A stretch of 64,000 nucleotides of DNA, from the NCBI GenBank assembly GCA_013327885.1, contig JABUMY010000022.1, positions 1-64,000 of the forward strand. The letters are read 5' to 3'. The DNA comes from Flavisolibacter longurius. Its GTDB lineage: Bacteria; Bacteroidota; Bacteroidia; Chitinophagales; Chitinophagaceae. Positions 54,762 to 63,848 of this stretch are shown in pieces. Made by a program: the position numbers and the translations under genes. Within the stretch, counting starts at the first letter, position 1; each line of letters starts with the position of its first letter. The notes below the pieces were generated by a model that saw only the letters and a list, made by a program, of their open reading frames with translations, had not been told where the DNA came from and made no database searches.

Positions 54762-55991
54762 ATGATCGAAATTCTTGTTATTATTCCATACGATTTTTAT
54801 CCTCCCTACTATGGAGGTGCTCTTCGCTGTTTTTACCTTTTGCGGGAACTAGCAAAGGAAAACAATGTTACTCTTCTAACTGTACAACCACAAACGGATT
54901 TTTTTAGAAACGTTCTGCCGGAATTTCCCAATTCGGTTAAAGTGATCTCCACAGCAGGAGCGCCAGGTTATAGGACAGTTTTCAATCTTTTCCCGGTCCG
55001 TATAGCAAATGCCGTGAATAGCCGTATCCTAAAGCGATCGCTTAGGGAAAGAGGAAATCTTTATCTTCTGCAAACTTTCCCCACAATAAAGCGGCTCCTG
55101 GCTGAGAATCACTTTGATTTTGTGCTTTATGAGAATCTGGAATGTTTTAGCGTATTGCACCCACAGGTAGGCCGGTTGGCGCCGGGAGTAAGACAGCTGT
55201 ATGATGCCCATAACGTGGATTCGGAACTTTGGCACCAGCTTTATGGCATTGAAAAAAAACCAGAACTAAAAGCCTATGCGGCGTCTGCACTAGCGGTGGA
55301 GGAGAATTTGCACCAAACAGTTTCACTCTGTTTTGCCTGCAGCAAAGCAGACCAGCATAAACTGGAAAAACTAAACGATGGAAAGCTTATTGTACGGGTG
55401 GTGCCAAATGGTGTGGATACTGCTTCACGCCCCTTTGATTTGAATAGTGAAAAACATACTCTGACCAACTTACTTTTTTGCGGTACGCTGGATTACACTC
55501 CTAACCATGAGGGACTGACATGGTTTTACGAAAAGGTATTTCCATTGGTGAAGAAGGCTCGCCCTGATATCACCTTAACTGTCATTGGTAAGCTGAATAC
55601 ACCCGGCATGTACATAACAATGAAAGCCGATCCGTCTATACGTTTCATTGGACCGGTGGAAGAAGTACAATCTTATTACCGTGAAAGTATTTTGCTAGTC
55701 GTGCCTTTGCTGAGCGGAAGCGGCACCCGGCTGAAGATTCTTGAGGCCATGAGTATGGGAAGTCCCGTGGTGTCCACCGCTATTGGAGCGGAAGGTTTAG
55801 GCTTAGAAGATGGAAGGCACATACGGTTGGCCGATAATCCTGAAGAATTTGCCAAAGCTATCCTGGATTTGTTGGCAGACAAAGCGATGTTTGAACAGCA
55901 ACGCATTTTAGCACGTGTCTTTGTAGAAACGCATTACGATTGGGAAATTATTGGTAAGAATCTGAACTGCGAATTGGCAAGCGTCAAGTAG
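54762..55991 (+). CDS. Glycosyltransferase family 4
   Basis: A 409-residue GT-B transferase. The N-terminus ILVIIPYDFYPPYYGGALRC has the glycine loop; LYDAHNVDSELW and VVPNGVDTAS link the two domains. In the second domain LLFCGTLDYTPNHEGLTWF and LLSGSGTRLKILEAMSMGSP contain the donor-binding region with the conserved glutamate, followed by TAIGAEGLGLEDG. This resembles the PelF/WcaL-like branch often annotated as glycosyltransferase with sugar-transfer PEP-CTERM-like features, but the branch is uncertain. It probably adds a sugar in the cytoplasm. Confidence 0.9.
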   Translation: MIEILVIIPYDFYPPYYGGALRCFYLLRELAKENNVTLLTVQPQTDFFRNVLPEFPNSVKVISTAGAPGYRTVFNLFPVRIANAVNSRILKRSLRERGNLYLLQTFPTIKRLLAENHFDFVLYENLECFSVLHPQVGRLAPGVRQLYDAHNVDSELWHQLYGIEKKPELKAYAASALAVEENLHQTVSLCFACSKADQHKLEKLNDGKLIVRVVPNGVDTASRPFDLNSEKHTLTNLLFCGTLDYTPNHEGLTWFYEKVFPLVKKARPDITLTVIGKLNTPGMYITMKADPSIRFIGPVEEVQSYYRESILLVVPLLSGSGTRLKILEAMSMGSPVVSTAIGAEGLGLEDGRHIRLADNPEEFAKAILDLLADKAMFEQQRILARVFVETHYDWEIIGKNLNCELASVK

Positions 55992-56009
55992 GTGATAATA
56001 TAAGAGTAC

Positions 56010-56969
56010 ATGGAGGCTTATTTAAATAGCGCATTTCAAAAAGGTTTAGTATCAGTGATTATTCCGACCTACAACCGGGCTACTTATTTGTCAGAAGCCT
56101 TACAATCAGTGTGGGAACAAAAATATCGGCCTATTGAATGTATTGTTGTAGACGATGGGTCAATCGATCATACTTTTTCTATTGTAGAAAGCTTTTTACA
56201 AAGGCGGAGTGTAGGATTTGAGTTATTGTATATAAAGCAAAGAAATGCCGGTGCGCCAGCCGCCAGAAATGCTGGAACGGCTGCATCAAAAGGAGAATTT
56301 ATTCAATACCTCGACTCTGACGATTTTCTTTATACTGATAAAATTGCCAAACAAGTAAACTTTTTAAAGGAAAACAATCAATTTGATTGTGTATTCGGTG
56401 ATTGGGAAAAGGGAACTGAAGAAACAAAAGAGTTGATCAGGGCCTATAAGTCTGAAAATTTTATTCAGCAGGTCGTTACATTAGAAAAACCCATTCACAC
56501 ATTAGCATTTTTAATGCGCAGATCATTGGTTGTAAAAACTGATGGCTGGGATATATCGTTAAAAAGAATGCAAGAATTAGATTTTCAATTGAACGCTTTC
56601 ATAAAGGGAGGACAGTTTTTTCATCAGCCCCAATTATGTGGACTTTGGCGATATCATTCAGGTAATAGAATTCAAAATAACACAACAGTTAAGGATATGC
56701 TTCCTTTTTTTCAAAAATGGGAAAGGATTCTTGTTGCCCAGCAATTCTTCAACCAAGAAATGAAAGAAAAGATAGCAGCTTGGTATATGTGGTTCATATC
56801 ACAATCAAAAGATCAGGTAATGGAAGTTTTATTGCCCGTGCTACAGGAGGCAGTTCGCCTGCATCCGAAAGTTGCATTTTACGAAACAAAAAGAATGCAT
56901 TTGCTTCGGAATTGTATAGGGCGGAAATGGGCTCTAAGACTTTGGATATTACGTTACCGGTTTTCATGA
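56010..56969 (+). CDS. Glycosyltransferase family 2
   Basis: A 319-residue GT-A transferase. SVIIPTYNRATYLSEALQSV, VVDDGSIDHTF and IQYLDSDDFLYTDKI (D-x-D) are the hallmarks. RNAGAPAARNAGTAASKGEF is the usual sequence before the metal site. The gene belongs to an AT-rich block that runs to about 58740. It starts 18 bp after the preceding GT4 gene. Donor and acceptor are unknown. Confidence 0.9.
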   Translation: MEAYLNSAFQKGLVSVIIPTYNRATYLSEALQSVWEQKYRPIECIVVDDGSIDHTFSIVESFLQRRSVGFELLYIKQRNAGAPAARNAGTAASKGEFIQYLDSDDFLYTDKIAKQVNFLKENNQFDCVFGDWEKGTEETKELIRAYKSENFIQQVVTLEKPIHTLAFLMRRSLVVKTDGWDISLKRMQELDFQLNAFIKGGQFFHQPQLCGLWRYHSGNRIQNNTTVKDMLPFFQKWERILVAQQFFNQEMKEKIAAWYMWFISQSKDQVMEVLLPVLQEAVRLHPKVAFYETKRMHLLRNCIGRKWALRLWILRYRFS

Positions 56970-56995
56970 ATCTTTATTTTCATAGCTAGTAAACA

Positions 56996-57928
56996 ATGAA
57001 AACGATACGTGTAGCATTTGGTGATTTCTGGCCAAACTTTAATCCTGAAGACAATTATTTCACACGGGTTTTACGGAAGAAACATATAGTAGAAATTACT
57101 GCCCAACCTGATCTTTATTTTTTTACCCATCCTTACAATGGAAAACTGGACTACCTAAAGTACAATTGTCACCGTGTTTTTTTAGGATGGGAAAATAAAT
57201 GAGCGGATTGGAACTGTTGCGACTACGTGCTCGATTCAGATTTTGTAACTGGCAACCCAAGGCACAAAAGATGGCCGATATGGGCAGCCTGGCAACCCGA
57301 GCGGCTTACGCTTCAAAAGGAGCCCGAAGCTTTTCTTAAAAAGAAAAAATTTGCTTGCATGGTGGTCTCCAATCCAAACGCTACGGAGCGGATTGATTTT
57401 TTTCACCAGCTATCAAAATACAAAAAAGTTGATTCAGGTGGCAAGTACCTAAATAATATTGGTGGGCCTGTCGCAAACAAAATGGAATTTATCAGTGACT
57501 ATAAGTTCGTTCTATCCTTTGAAAATTCTAGCCACCCTGGCTACACGACGGAAAAATTAATCGAGCCAATGTTAGCGAACTGTATTCCTGTTTATTGGGG
57601 GAATCCTAATGTTGGGAGAGATTTCAATATAAGCAGTTTTATTCATGTAAACGGTTTTAACTCTGTTGAAAAAGCGATAGAACGGATTGTTGAACTGGAT
57701 AGAGACGAAAATAAGTTTTTACAAGTCGTAAATGAACCCTGGTTCGTCGGTAATCAGATACCATATGAAATGACAATGGTAGATCTCGAGCATTTTTTTG
57801 ACTTTATAATCTCAGATATACAGAGTACCAAGCCTGTTGCACAATCTGCATTTAAGTCAACTTTTCATGAAATATCCATAGTTAAAAGGAAGTGTAGGGA
57901 ATACTTAGGTGCAAAGTTAAAACTATAG
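56996..57928 (+). pseudogene. Alpha-1,3-fucosyltransferase (GT10) interrupted by an in-frame TGA
   Basis: Two pieces in the same frame, 56996-57202 (68 residues, ending VFLGWENK) and from 57203 onward, together read as one GT10 fucosyltransferase of about 310 residues. After the TGA at 57200-57202 the frame continues ADWNCCDYVLDSDFVTGNPR with no other stop to 57928, and it contains the GT10 core: FVLSFENSSHPGYTTEKLIE and the CIPVYWGNP loop. A single C-to-T change in a CGA codon explains the stop. A GTG at 57227 could start only the C-terminal piece, which lacks the N-terminal acceptor domain. The gene is probably inactive unless the stop is read through or is a sequencing error. Confidence 0.85.
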
Positions 57929-58032
57929 TAGTCGCAACTCAATATGATAGACCATACATTCATTGGGTTTTTTTAACTATCATTTCTTAATCAACTATAC
58001 TAGCCCAACTACACAAAACCAGCTTGTTGTTA

Positions 58033-58737
58033 ATGAAGTATTTCTCCCAATACTGCCAGGATAAGTTTATCAACGATGTTGTTTTCAATCATAAAAGAAA
58101 CGGCTTTTTCCTAGATATTGGCGCCCATGACGGCATTTCATTCAGTAACTCATATTTCTTTGAAGAATACAGGGAATTTAAAGGTATTTGCATAGAGCCA
58201 AATCCGAAAGTATTTAAGTTATTAAATGATAACAGAAAAGCGAAGAATATCAATGCTTGTATAGGTGCGGAAGATGGAACGGCAGTTTTTCTGGCAATTT
58301 CTGGATATGGCGAGATGCTAAGCGGTCTTCTAGAATATTACAGGCCTGAACATCTCGTTCGTATTGATCAATTAATGAAAGACAATGGCAGTCAAAAACA
58401 ATTAATTGATGTTAATGTAGTTACATTGGATACAATTCGCAATTTTATTCCTGGATGTGTTGACTATTGTAGTTTGGATACTGAAGGGAATGAACTTGCG
58501 ATACTAAAAACAATTGATTTTAAAAAGTGGAAAATAAAATGCTTCTCTATCGAAAACAATTATGACGATCCAGAAGTAGGAGAGTTTATGACGAACAATC
58601 ATTACACTCCGCTGATTCAACTTGGCTGCGACACAATCTATGTGCAGAATACTATGGTTACATTTTCTTTGAAAGCAAGGTTGTTGTGTTACAGGCTTAA
58701 AGCAAAGATTATCAATTTCATCCATAGGATCAGGTAG
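58033..58737 (+). CDS. FkbM family methyltransferase
   Basis: A 234-residue SAM-dependent methyltransferase. It starts MKYFSQYCQDKFINDVVF; the SAM-binding GFFLDIGAHDGISFSNSYFF and CIEPNPKVFKLL follow, and CVDYCSLDTEGNELAILKTI is the family's C-terminal motif. The ATG at 58033 is preferred over a TTG at 58024. It differs clearly from the FkbM gene at 44374 and is more like the short type found in glycan loci. It probably methylates a sugar hydroxyl. AT-rich, like the GT2 and GT10 genes before it. Confidence 0.88.
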   Translation: MKYFSQYCQDKFINDVVFNHKRNGFFLDIGAHDGISFSNSYFFEEYREFKGICIEPNPKVFKLLNDNRKAKNINACIGAEDGTAVFLAISGYGEMLSGLLEYYRPEHLVRIDQLMKDNGSQKQLIDVNVVTLDTIRNFIPGCVDYCSLDTEGNELAILKTIDFKKWKIKCFSIENNYDDPEVGEFMTNNHYTPLIQLGCDTIYVQNTMVTFSLKARLLCYRLKAKIINFIHRIR

Positions 58738-58821
58738 TTGAATTCTTGAGTTTAAGAAATTATTTAAGTACGGTAATTTTTTTCTTTTATCCTCTACGGT
58801 TTCGTACAATTTGGTAAGAAT

Positions 58822-59688
58822 ATGAATCCCTCGGTAAGCGTATTGATGACTGCGTACAATCGGCAGAACTACATTGCGGAATCTATTGAGAGTGTGCTTC
58901 GATCAACTTACGCGAATTTCGAACTCATTATTGTCGATGACTGTTCTGGAGATAAAACCATAGAAATCGCCGAACAATTTAGACAAAAAGACAAACGAAT
59001 AAAAATTTTTGTCAATAGTTTAAATCTGGGTGACTATCTCAACCGTAACCAAGCTGCTTCTTATGCTACAGGAAAGTATTTAAAATATGTTGATTCCGAC
59101 GACAAACTGGAACCGGATGCCCTGGGGAAAATGGTTGCGGTGATGGAAGAACATCCTGAAGCCGGCTTGGGTATAAACTTAGAGCTGAATGATGGTTCTA
59201 TAAGCTCCCGGCTGTTGAATAGCAGGGAGGCGTATCGCTGCCATTATTTTGATCAGCCCATTTTTTTTGCATCGCCAGGGTTGGTGATATTCAAAAAGGA
59301 GTGTTTTGAAGCAGTGGGTGGCTTCCCGGAAAAAAGAATGGTCAGTGATTTTGAAATGTGGCACAAAATGGCCCTTGCTTTTCCGGTGGTGCTGATACCG
59401 GGAAATTTGTATTGGTTGAGGCAGCATGCCGGCCAAGAAGTAGCTGAACAGGATCACTACATTGAAGAGTATGAAAAAATTAAGATTCGTTATTTGTTTT
59501 CTTCAAAAAGCCCGCTGTCTTATCAGGAGGCAAGCCAGGTAATTCACAACAGGAAAAAAACGTTGCTAAAAATCTTTGCCCGTAAACTAGTTTCTTTTGA
59601 GCTGCGGGCAGCGGCAGTGCGTGCACGGGTCTTACTCTTTTACATACGTCATTTTTCGTTACTGAAAAATAAAGCGCTGACCTCCTGA
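58822..59688 (+). CDS. Glycosyltransferase family 2 (tandem copy 1)
   Basis: A 288-residue GT-A transferase with SVLMTAYNRQNYIAESIESV, IIVDDCSGDKTIEIAEQF and YVDSDDKLEPDALGKM. About the first 100 residues align closely with the next gene (shared NLGDYxNRNxAASxAxGKYL), so the two are an old tandem duplication that later diverged in the acceptor half. MVSDFEMWHKMA supplies the expected ED-like catalytic position. The stop overlaps the next start by one base (TGATG). Sugar unknown. Confidence 0.9.
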   Translation: MNPSVSVLMTAYNRQNYIAESIESVLRSTYANFELIIVDDCSGDKTIEIAEQFRQKDKRIKIFVNSLNLGDYLNRNQAASYATGKYLKYVDSDDKLEPDALGKMVAVMEEHPEAGLGINLELNDGSISSRLLNSREAYRCHYFDQPIFFASPGLVIFKKECFEAVGGFPEKRMVSDFEMWHKMALAFPVVLIPGNLYWLRQHAGQEVAEQDHYIEEYEKIKIRYLFSSKSPLSYQEASQVIHNRKKTLLKIFARKLVSFELRAAAVRARVLLFYIRHFSLLKNKALTS

Positions 59689-60572
59689 TGAACAACGAAC
59701 CTTTGGTAAGTGTGCTGATGACCTGTTACAACAGGGAACCATTCATAAGCGAAGCCATTGAATCTGTACTGGCATCCTCCTATACAAACTTTGAACTGTT
59801 GGTCGTGGATGACGGATCTTCCGACCAAACCGTCCGGATGGCGGAGGCCTATGCGTCCAGAGACCGCCGGATAAAGGTGTATCTAAATGCAAAAAACCTT
59901 GGCGACTACCCCAACCGGAATAAAGCGGCTAGCCTGGCAAAAGGGAAATACTTGGTGTATACTGATTCAGATGACTGGATGTTTGCCAACGCCCTGCAAG
60001 AATGGGTGGGGTGGATGGAAAAAGAAGCTGCTGCGTTTGGCATTTTCAGACCGGGCATAAGCGAACTCCCGGTTCTATGGCCAGGCAAAAAGATAATCCG
60101 CACGCATTTTTTTGTTCAACCGGTTCTAATGAACGGACCAACCGCCACCATCACCAAAAAGGACTTTTTCGTTTCGATTGGTGGTTTCCCGGAGTCTTTC
60201 GGACCGGCTAACGATATGTATTATAACCTGAAGGCCGCTTCACAAACAGCTACGTTACTTTTTCCCTTACCGCTTAACGACTACCGCATTCATGAAAGCC
60301 AGGAGCGCAACAACCGGTACAGTTATCTCTATAACAACTACCTATACTTGCAGCATGCCTTACACGAGTTAGACCTTGGTCTCACGGCTTCCGAAATACA
60401 TTTCCTGGTCGCCAAAAACAAACGGCGGTTTGTGGCCAATTGTCTCAGATTCCTTAAAACAGGCAATGAACGGCAACACCTGGTCAGGGCCTTACGAACG
60501 ACAAAATTTTCGTTTACAGACTTGCTGCAGGCCTTGTATATCAAATCGCTTAAACCGAAAACCTTAGACTAA
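59688..60572 (+). CDS. Glycosyltransferase family 2 (tandem copy 2)
   Basis: A 294-residue GT-A transferase, paralogue of the previous gene. SVLMTCYNREPFISEAIESV, LVVDDGSSDQTVRMAEAY, NLGDYPNRNKAASLAKGKYL and YTDSDDWMFANALQE are visible. The C-terminal half (from about residue 110) differs from copy 1, as expected if acceptor choice changed. Copy 2 is more GC-rich than copy 1, so the duplication may not be local; the copies may have arrived separately. Its stop is directly followed by the next ATG. Confidence 0.9.
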   Translation: MNNEPLVSVLMTCYNREPFISEAIESVLASSYTNFELLVVDDGSSDQTVRMAEAYASRDRRIKVYLNAKNLGDYPNRNKAASLAKGKYLVYTDSDDWMFANALQEWVGWMEKEAAAFGIFRPGISELPVLWPGKKIIRTHFFVQPVLMNGPTATITKKDFFVSIGGFPESFGPANDMYYNLKAASQTATLLFPLPLNDYRIHESQERNNRYSYLYNNYLYLQHALHELDLGLTASEIHFLVAKNKRRFVANCLRFLKTGNERQHLVRALRTTKFSFTDLLQALYIKSLKPKTLD

Positions 60573-61493
60573 ATGCAGCAACCGCTGATCTCTGTTTTGG
60601 TCATTACGTATAACCAGGAACGATATATCCGGCAAACGCTGGAAACTATCGTTAGACAGGAAGGCGATTTCCGCGTAGAAATGGTCGTATCCAACGACTG
60701 CTCAACAGACAAAACCGACACGGTCATCAGGACCTTCATGGAAAACTACAAAGGCCCTGTTACCATCCGGTATTTTCAACAGAAAACAAACCTTGGCATT
60801 CTGCTCAATCTCATTTTTGCGCTGGAGCAATGCTCCGGGGATTACCTGGCCATGTGCGAGGGTGATGACTTCTGGCTGACCAATGATAAACTGCAAAAAC
60901 AACTTGCACTTCTGCAAAAGCACCACGATTGTGCCCTGGTAATTACAAACAGGAAAGTGATTCGGGAAGACCATTCGGCGTATGATGAGCGGTATGATGA
61001 ATTTTATAAAAAACAAATTTTCACTGCAACAGACATTATACAGGGCTTCGTACCGGGCCTTCAGACCCTGCTTGCCAGGAACGATCATGGCTTGTCCCGG
61101 TATCTATCCGGAAACAATGATCTGGGCCATGCCGACCAGTATATTGCCTATTATTATTCACTTCAGGGAAAAATATACCTGCTCAGCGAGATAACAGCCG
61201 CGTACCGGATGACAGGTAGCGGTGCTTGGTCATCACACAGCAGCCTGCAAAAATTGCAGGTAAAAACAGAAATGCTTGCTGATTTTCACCGCCGGATTGG
61301 GTTGCCCATGACCAACGCCGTTCTGCGAAAAACGCAGCTGAATTGCTCTTATGCAACATTGCGGTATTGCCTCAAACGCCCAGCTGAACTCAGAATTCGG
61401 TCGAACTGGCAATGGATTCAATTGATCTGGAAAACGTTTTGGTTCGGCACCAGGACACGGGTGGGGAAAGGAATTTTTATCAATACAAAATGA
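60573..61493 (+). CDS. Glycosyltransferase family 2
   Basis: A 306-residue GT-A transferase with SVLVITYNQERYIRQTLETI, MVVSNDCSTDKTD and YLAMCEGDDFWLTNDKLQKQ. The metal site reads EGDD rather than DSDD, a pattern typical of one GT2 branch in O-antigen loci. The start codon directly follows the upstream stop, and the stop overlaps the next ATG (ATGA), so translation is coupled on both sides. Sugar unknown. Confidence 0.9.
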   Translation: MQQPLISVLVITYNQERYIRQTLETIVRQEGDFRVEMVVSNDCSTDKTDTVIRTFMENYKGPVTIRYFQQKTNLGILLNLIFALEQCSGDYLAMCEGDDFWLTNDKLQKQLALLQKHHDCALVITNRKVIREDHSAYDERYDEFYKKQIFTATDIIQGFVPGLQTLLARNDHGLSRYLSGNNDLGHADQYIAYYYSLQGKIYLLSEITAAYRMTGSGAWSSHSSLQKLQVKTEMLADFHRRIGLPMTNAVLRKTQLNCSYATLRYCLKRPAELRIRSNWQWIQLIWKTFWFGTRTRVGKGIFINTK

Positions 61494-62557
61494 ATACGCA
61501 GGCCTCAAAAATACCGGCTGTACAAAAACCCGTCATTTCGGTGATAATGGCCGCCTATAACGCCGAAAGCTATATTGCTGCTGCTGTTAAATCGGTGATT
61601 GACCAAACCTTCACGGATTTCGAATTGATTGTTGTGAATGATGGCAGTCGTGATAACACGCTGGGGGTTCTCCGCTCATTTACCGATCGTCGTATCCGGA
61701 TCATTGACCAGGAAAATAAGGGGCAGGATGCTGCATTCAACGAAGGGTTCCGGGCTTCGTTGGGTTCCTACATTAAGTTTTTTGACGCTGACGATCTACT
61801 GAATCCTGAAATGCTCCAAAGACAACTGGATGTTCTGATCTGTAATGAAAACACCATTACCTATGGGGAATGGGCGAGGTTCTATAAAGATCAGCCTGAA
61901 CTGGCAGATTTTTCGCCGCTAGACTACTGGAAAGACGCGGCGCCAATGGACTTTCTTACAGCCAGGCCGGAAGGCGTTATGCTGCAATGCGGCAGCATGC
62001 TTTTGCCGCGCCACCTGGTTGAAATAGCAGGACTTTGGAACGAAGATCTGGTTCTATATAACGATACAGAATTTTTTACACGGATCATCCTGGCATCAGC
62101 AGGCGTAAAATTTACACCGGGTGCAAGGCTCTATTATCGCTCCGGCACCAAAAGCAGTGTTTCGGTGCAGACGGCACGAAAATATTTCGAGTCAACTTTC
62201 CAGGCAACCTGCTTGATCGGGCGACACCTACTGGCACACGAGGATTCTTACCGGGTGCGAAACTTGGTTTCCAATATGTTCCTTGACCGGTATTATGCGA
62301 TGTATCCAAAATACCCGGACCTGGGAAAAAAACATTTGCAAAAGGCAGCCGAATATGGCTGCGCAACAACAAAGCCGGAGGGCAGTACTGCCTTCGAGGC
62401 AGCCAGTACTATCCTTGGATGGAAAAGAGCAAGACACCTTCAATTTTTTTATTACCAAACAGGTTTAGCCCGTGTAATCGCTCCGGTTAAACGATTTCTC
62501 AGAACCGCTTTTGGAAAGTATCGTTTCGCACGGCCCAACAGCCAGCCATCAACGTAA
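61490..62557 (+). CDS. Glycosyltransferase family 2
   Basis: A 355-residue GT-A transferase. VISVIMAAYNAESYIAAAV, IVVNDGSRDNTLGVLRSF and YIKFFDADDLLNPEMLQRQ are the conserved parts, with LYNDTEFFTRI as a likely catalytic-acid region. The frame is open back to 61412, but MNTQASKIPA at 61490 overlaps the previous stop as ATGA and fits the start of the conserved domain. The long helical C-terminus ends in a basic segment (KRFLRTAFGKYRFAR). Sugar unknown. Confidence 0.9.
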   Translation: MNTQASKIPAVQKPVISVIMAAYNAESYIAAAVKSVIDQTFTDFELIVVNDGSRDNTLGVLRSFTDRRIRIIDQENKGQDAAFNEGFRASLGSYIKFFDADDLLNPEMLQRQLDVLICNENTITYGEWARFYKDQPELADFSPLDYWKDAAPMDFLTARPEGVMLQCGSMLLPRHLVEIAGLWNEDLVLYNDTEFFTRIILASAGVKFTPGARLYYRSGTKSSVSVQTARKYFESTFQATCLIGRHLLAHEDSYRVRNLVSNMFLDRYYAMYPKYPDLGKKHLQKAAEYGCATTKPEGSTAFEAASTILGWKRARHLQFFYYQTGLARVIAPVKRFLRTAFGKYRFARPNSQPST

Positions 62558-62562
62558 AGTGG

Positions 62563-63786
62563 ATGCCGAAATCCATACTTTTTATCACAACCAACAGCCT
62601 TGCCACCAATCCCCGTTTGGTAAAGGAACTGTGGGCTTGCTTGAACGCAGGTCACCAGGCAACAGTGATCTCGTTTTCCTTTCAAAACTGGAGCGGACCG
62701 TTGGACGAGAAGATCCGCGGGAAGCTGGCAGGACATGCCAACCTAATTCTTCTTTCAGGTGACAGAACAGATAAATGGCAATGGATGGCGTCCACAGCAA
62801 TGAATGTGACGGCCAGATACTTGTCAAAGGTTTTTCCGAGTAACCTTTACCTGGCCACAATCAGTTTTTCAAAACGAAGCTGGCTCTTGCTGAATAAACT
62901 GAAAATGGTGCATGGAAGCTATGACCTGGTTATTGCACACAACCCCGGCGCATTCGTGCCGGCCCATTATTTCGCCAAAAGACACAAGGTGCCGTTGGGG
63001 ATTGACCTGGAAGACTACCATCCGGGCGAAAGCAGTATACCAGAAGAGGTAAGGCGATCGGAATACGTGCTGGAAAGTGTTTGTCAACAAGCCGCAATAC
63101 TAACGGCATCCTCGCAACGGATCCTATGCGAAGCAAAGAAATGGTTGGATGGCAAACCTGTGACAACAACGGTCATCCGTAATGTGTTTTCTCGTCACCA
63201 CCAACCCGCTTTCAAAGACTTGGCGGTAGAACCGTTAAAATTGATCTGGTTTTCGCAAACTGTAGGATTGAACCGGGGCATACAAGATGCCATTCTGGCT
63301 ATGAACAGGGTAACCAGTGGTTTTATGGAGCTTACCATTGCCGGGTATTGTCAAAGCGGCGTCCGGGAACAACTTAGTCAGCTACTTACGAAAGGAAAAC
63401 ACAGGCTCCGTTTTCTGGACCCATTGCCGGAAGCAGACCTTATTGAAACCTGCAGTCGTCATCACATTGGCTTGGCACTGGAACCGGGTTTTTCGTTGAA
63501 CAATGAGCTGGCGCTTTCCAACAAATTGTTTGCCTATCTCCTTGCCGGGAATGCGGTAGTGGCCTCTGAAACAAAAGCGCAAAAAGAATTTATGCAGGCG
63601 TATGAAGGTATAGGACAGTCATACCCAATTGGTGCCGTAGAGAGCCTTGCCCGTATCTTCAGCACATATATTGAGCAGCCCATTCTTTTACAGAAAACAA
63701 GAGATGCGGCCTGGCGGCTGGCAAAAACAGAATTGAACTGGGAGGAGGAATCGGGCCGGTTTCTGCAGATTTATAAACTGAATTAA
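62563..63786 (+). CDS. Glycosyltransferase family 4-like
   Basis: A 407-residue GT-B-like protein. SILFITTNSLATNPRLVKEL begins the N-terminal domain; VPLGIDLEDYHPGE and ILTASSQRILCEAKKWL lie before the hinge. The C-terminal half has LIWFSQTVGLNRGIQDAILA and ALEPGFSLNNELALSNKLFA, the last with the conserved glutamate region. It is a divergent member of the family, so the fold is more certain than the activity. It follows the GT2 gene after 5 bp. Confidence 0.82.
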   Translation: MPKSILFITTNSLATNPRLVKELWACLNAGHQATVISFSFQNWSGPLDEKIRGKLAGHANLILLSGDRTDKWQWMASTAMNVTARYLSKVFPSNLYLATISFSKRSWLLLNKLKMVHGSYDLVIAHNPGAFVPAHYFAKRHKVPLGIDLEDYHPGESSIPEEVRRSEYVLESVCQQAAILTASSQRILCEAKKWLDGKPVTTTVIRNVFSRHHQPAFKDLAVEPLKLIWFSQTVGLNRGIQDAILAMNRVTSGFMELTIAGYCQSGVREQLSQLLTKGKHRLRFLDPLPEADLIETCSRHHIGLALEPGFSLNNELALSNKLFAYLLAGNAVVASETKAQKEFMQAYEGIGQSYPIGAVESLARIFSTYIEQPILLQKTRDAAWRLAKTELNWEEESGRFLQIYKLN

Positions 63787-63848
63787 ACAATCTTTTATCG
63801 GTACCGGGTACCTGCCTGTTTGATTCAGAAGCTAATCCGAAATTTTGA

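Noticed and set aside
57200-57202. TGA as selenocysteine or programmed read-through in the GT10 gene
   Set aside because: No selenocysteine-insertion-like hairpin is evident, GT10 enzymes do not use selenocysteine, and TGA ends many other genes here; a point mutation is simpler.
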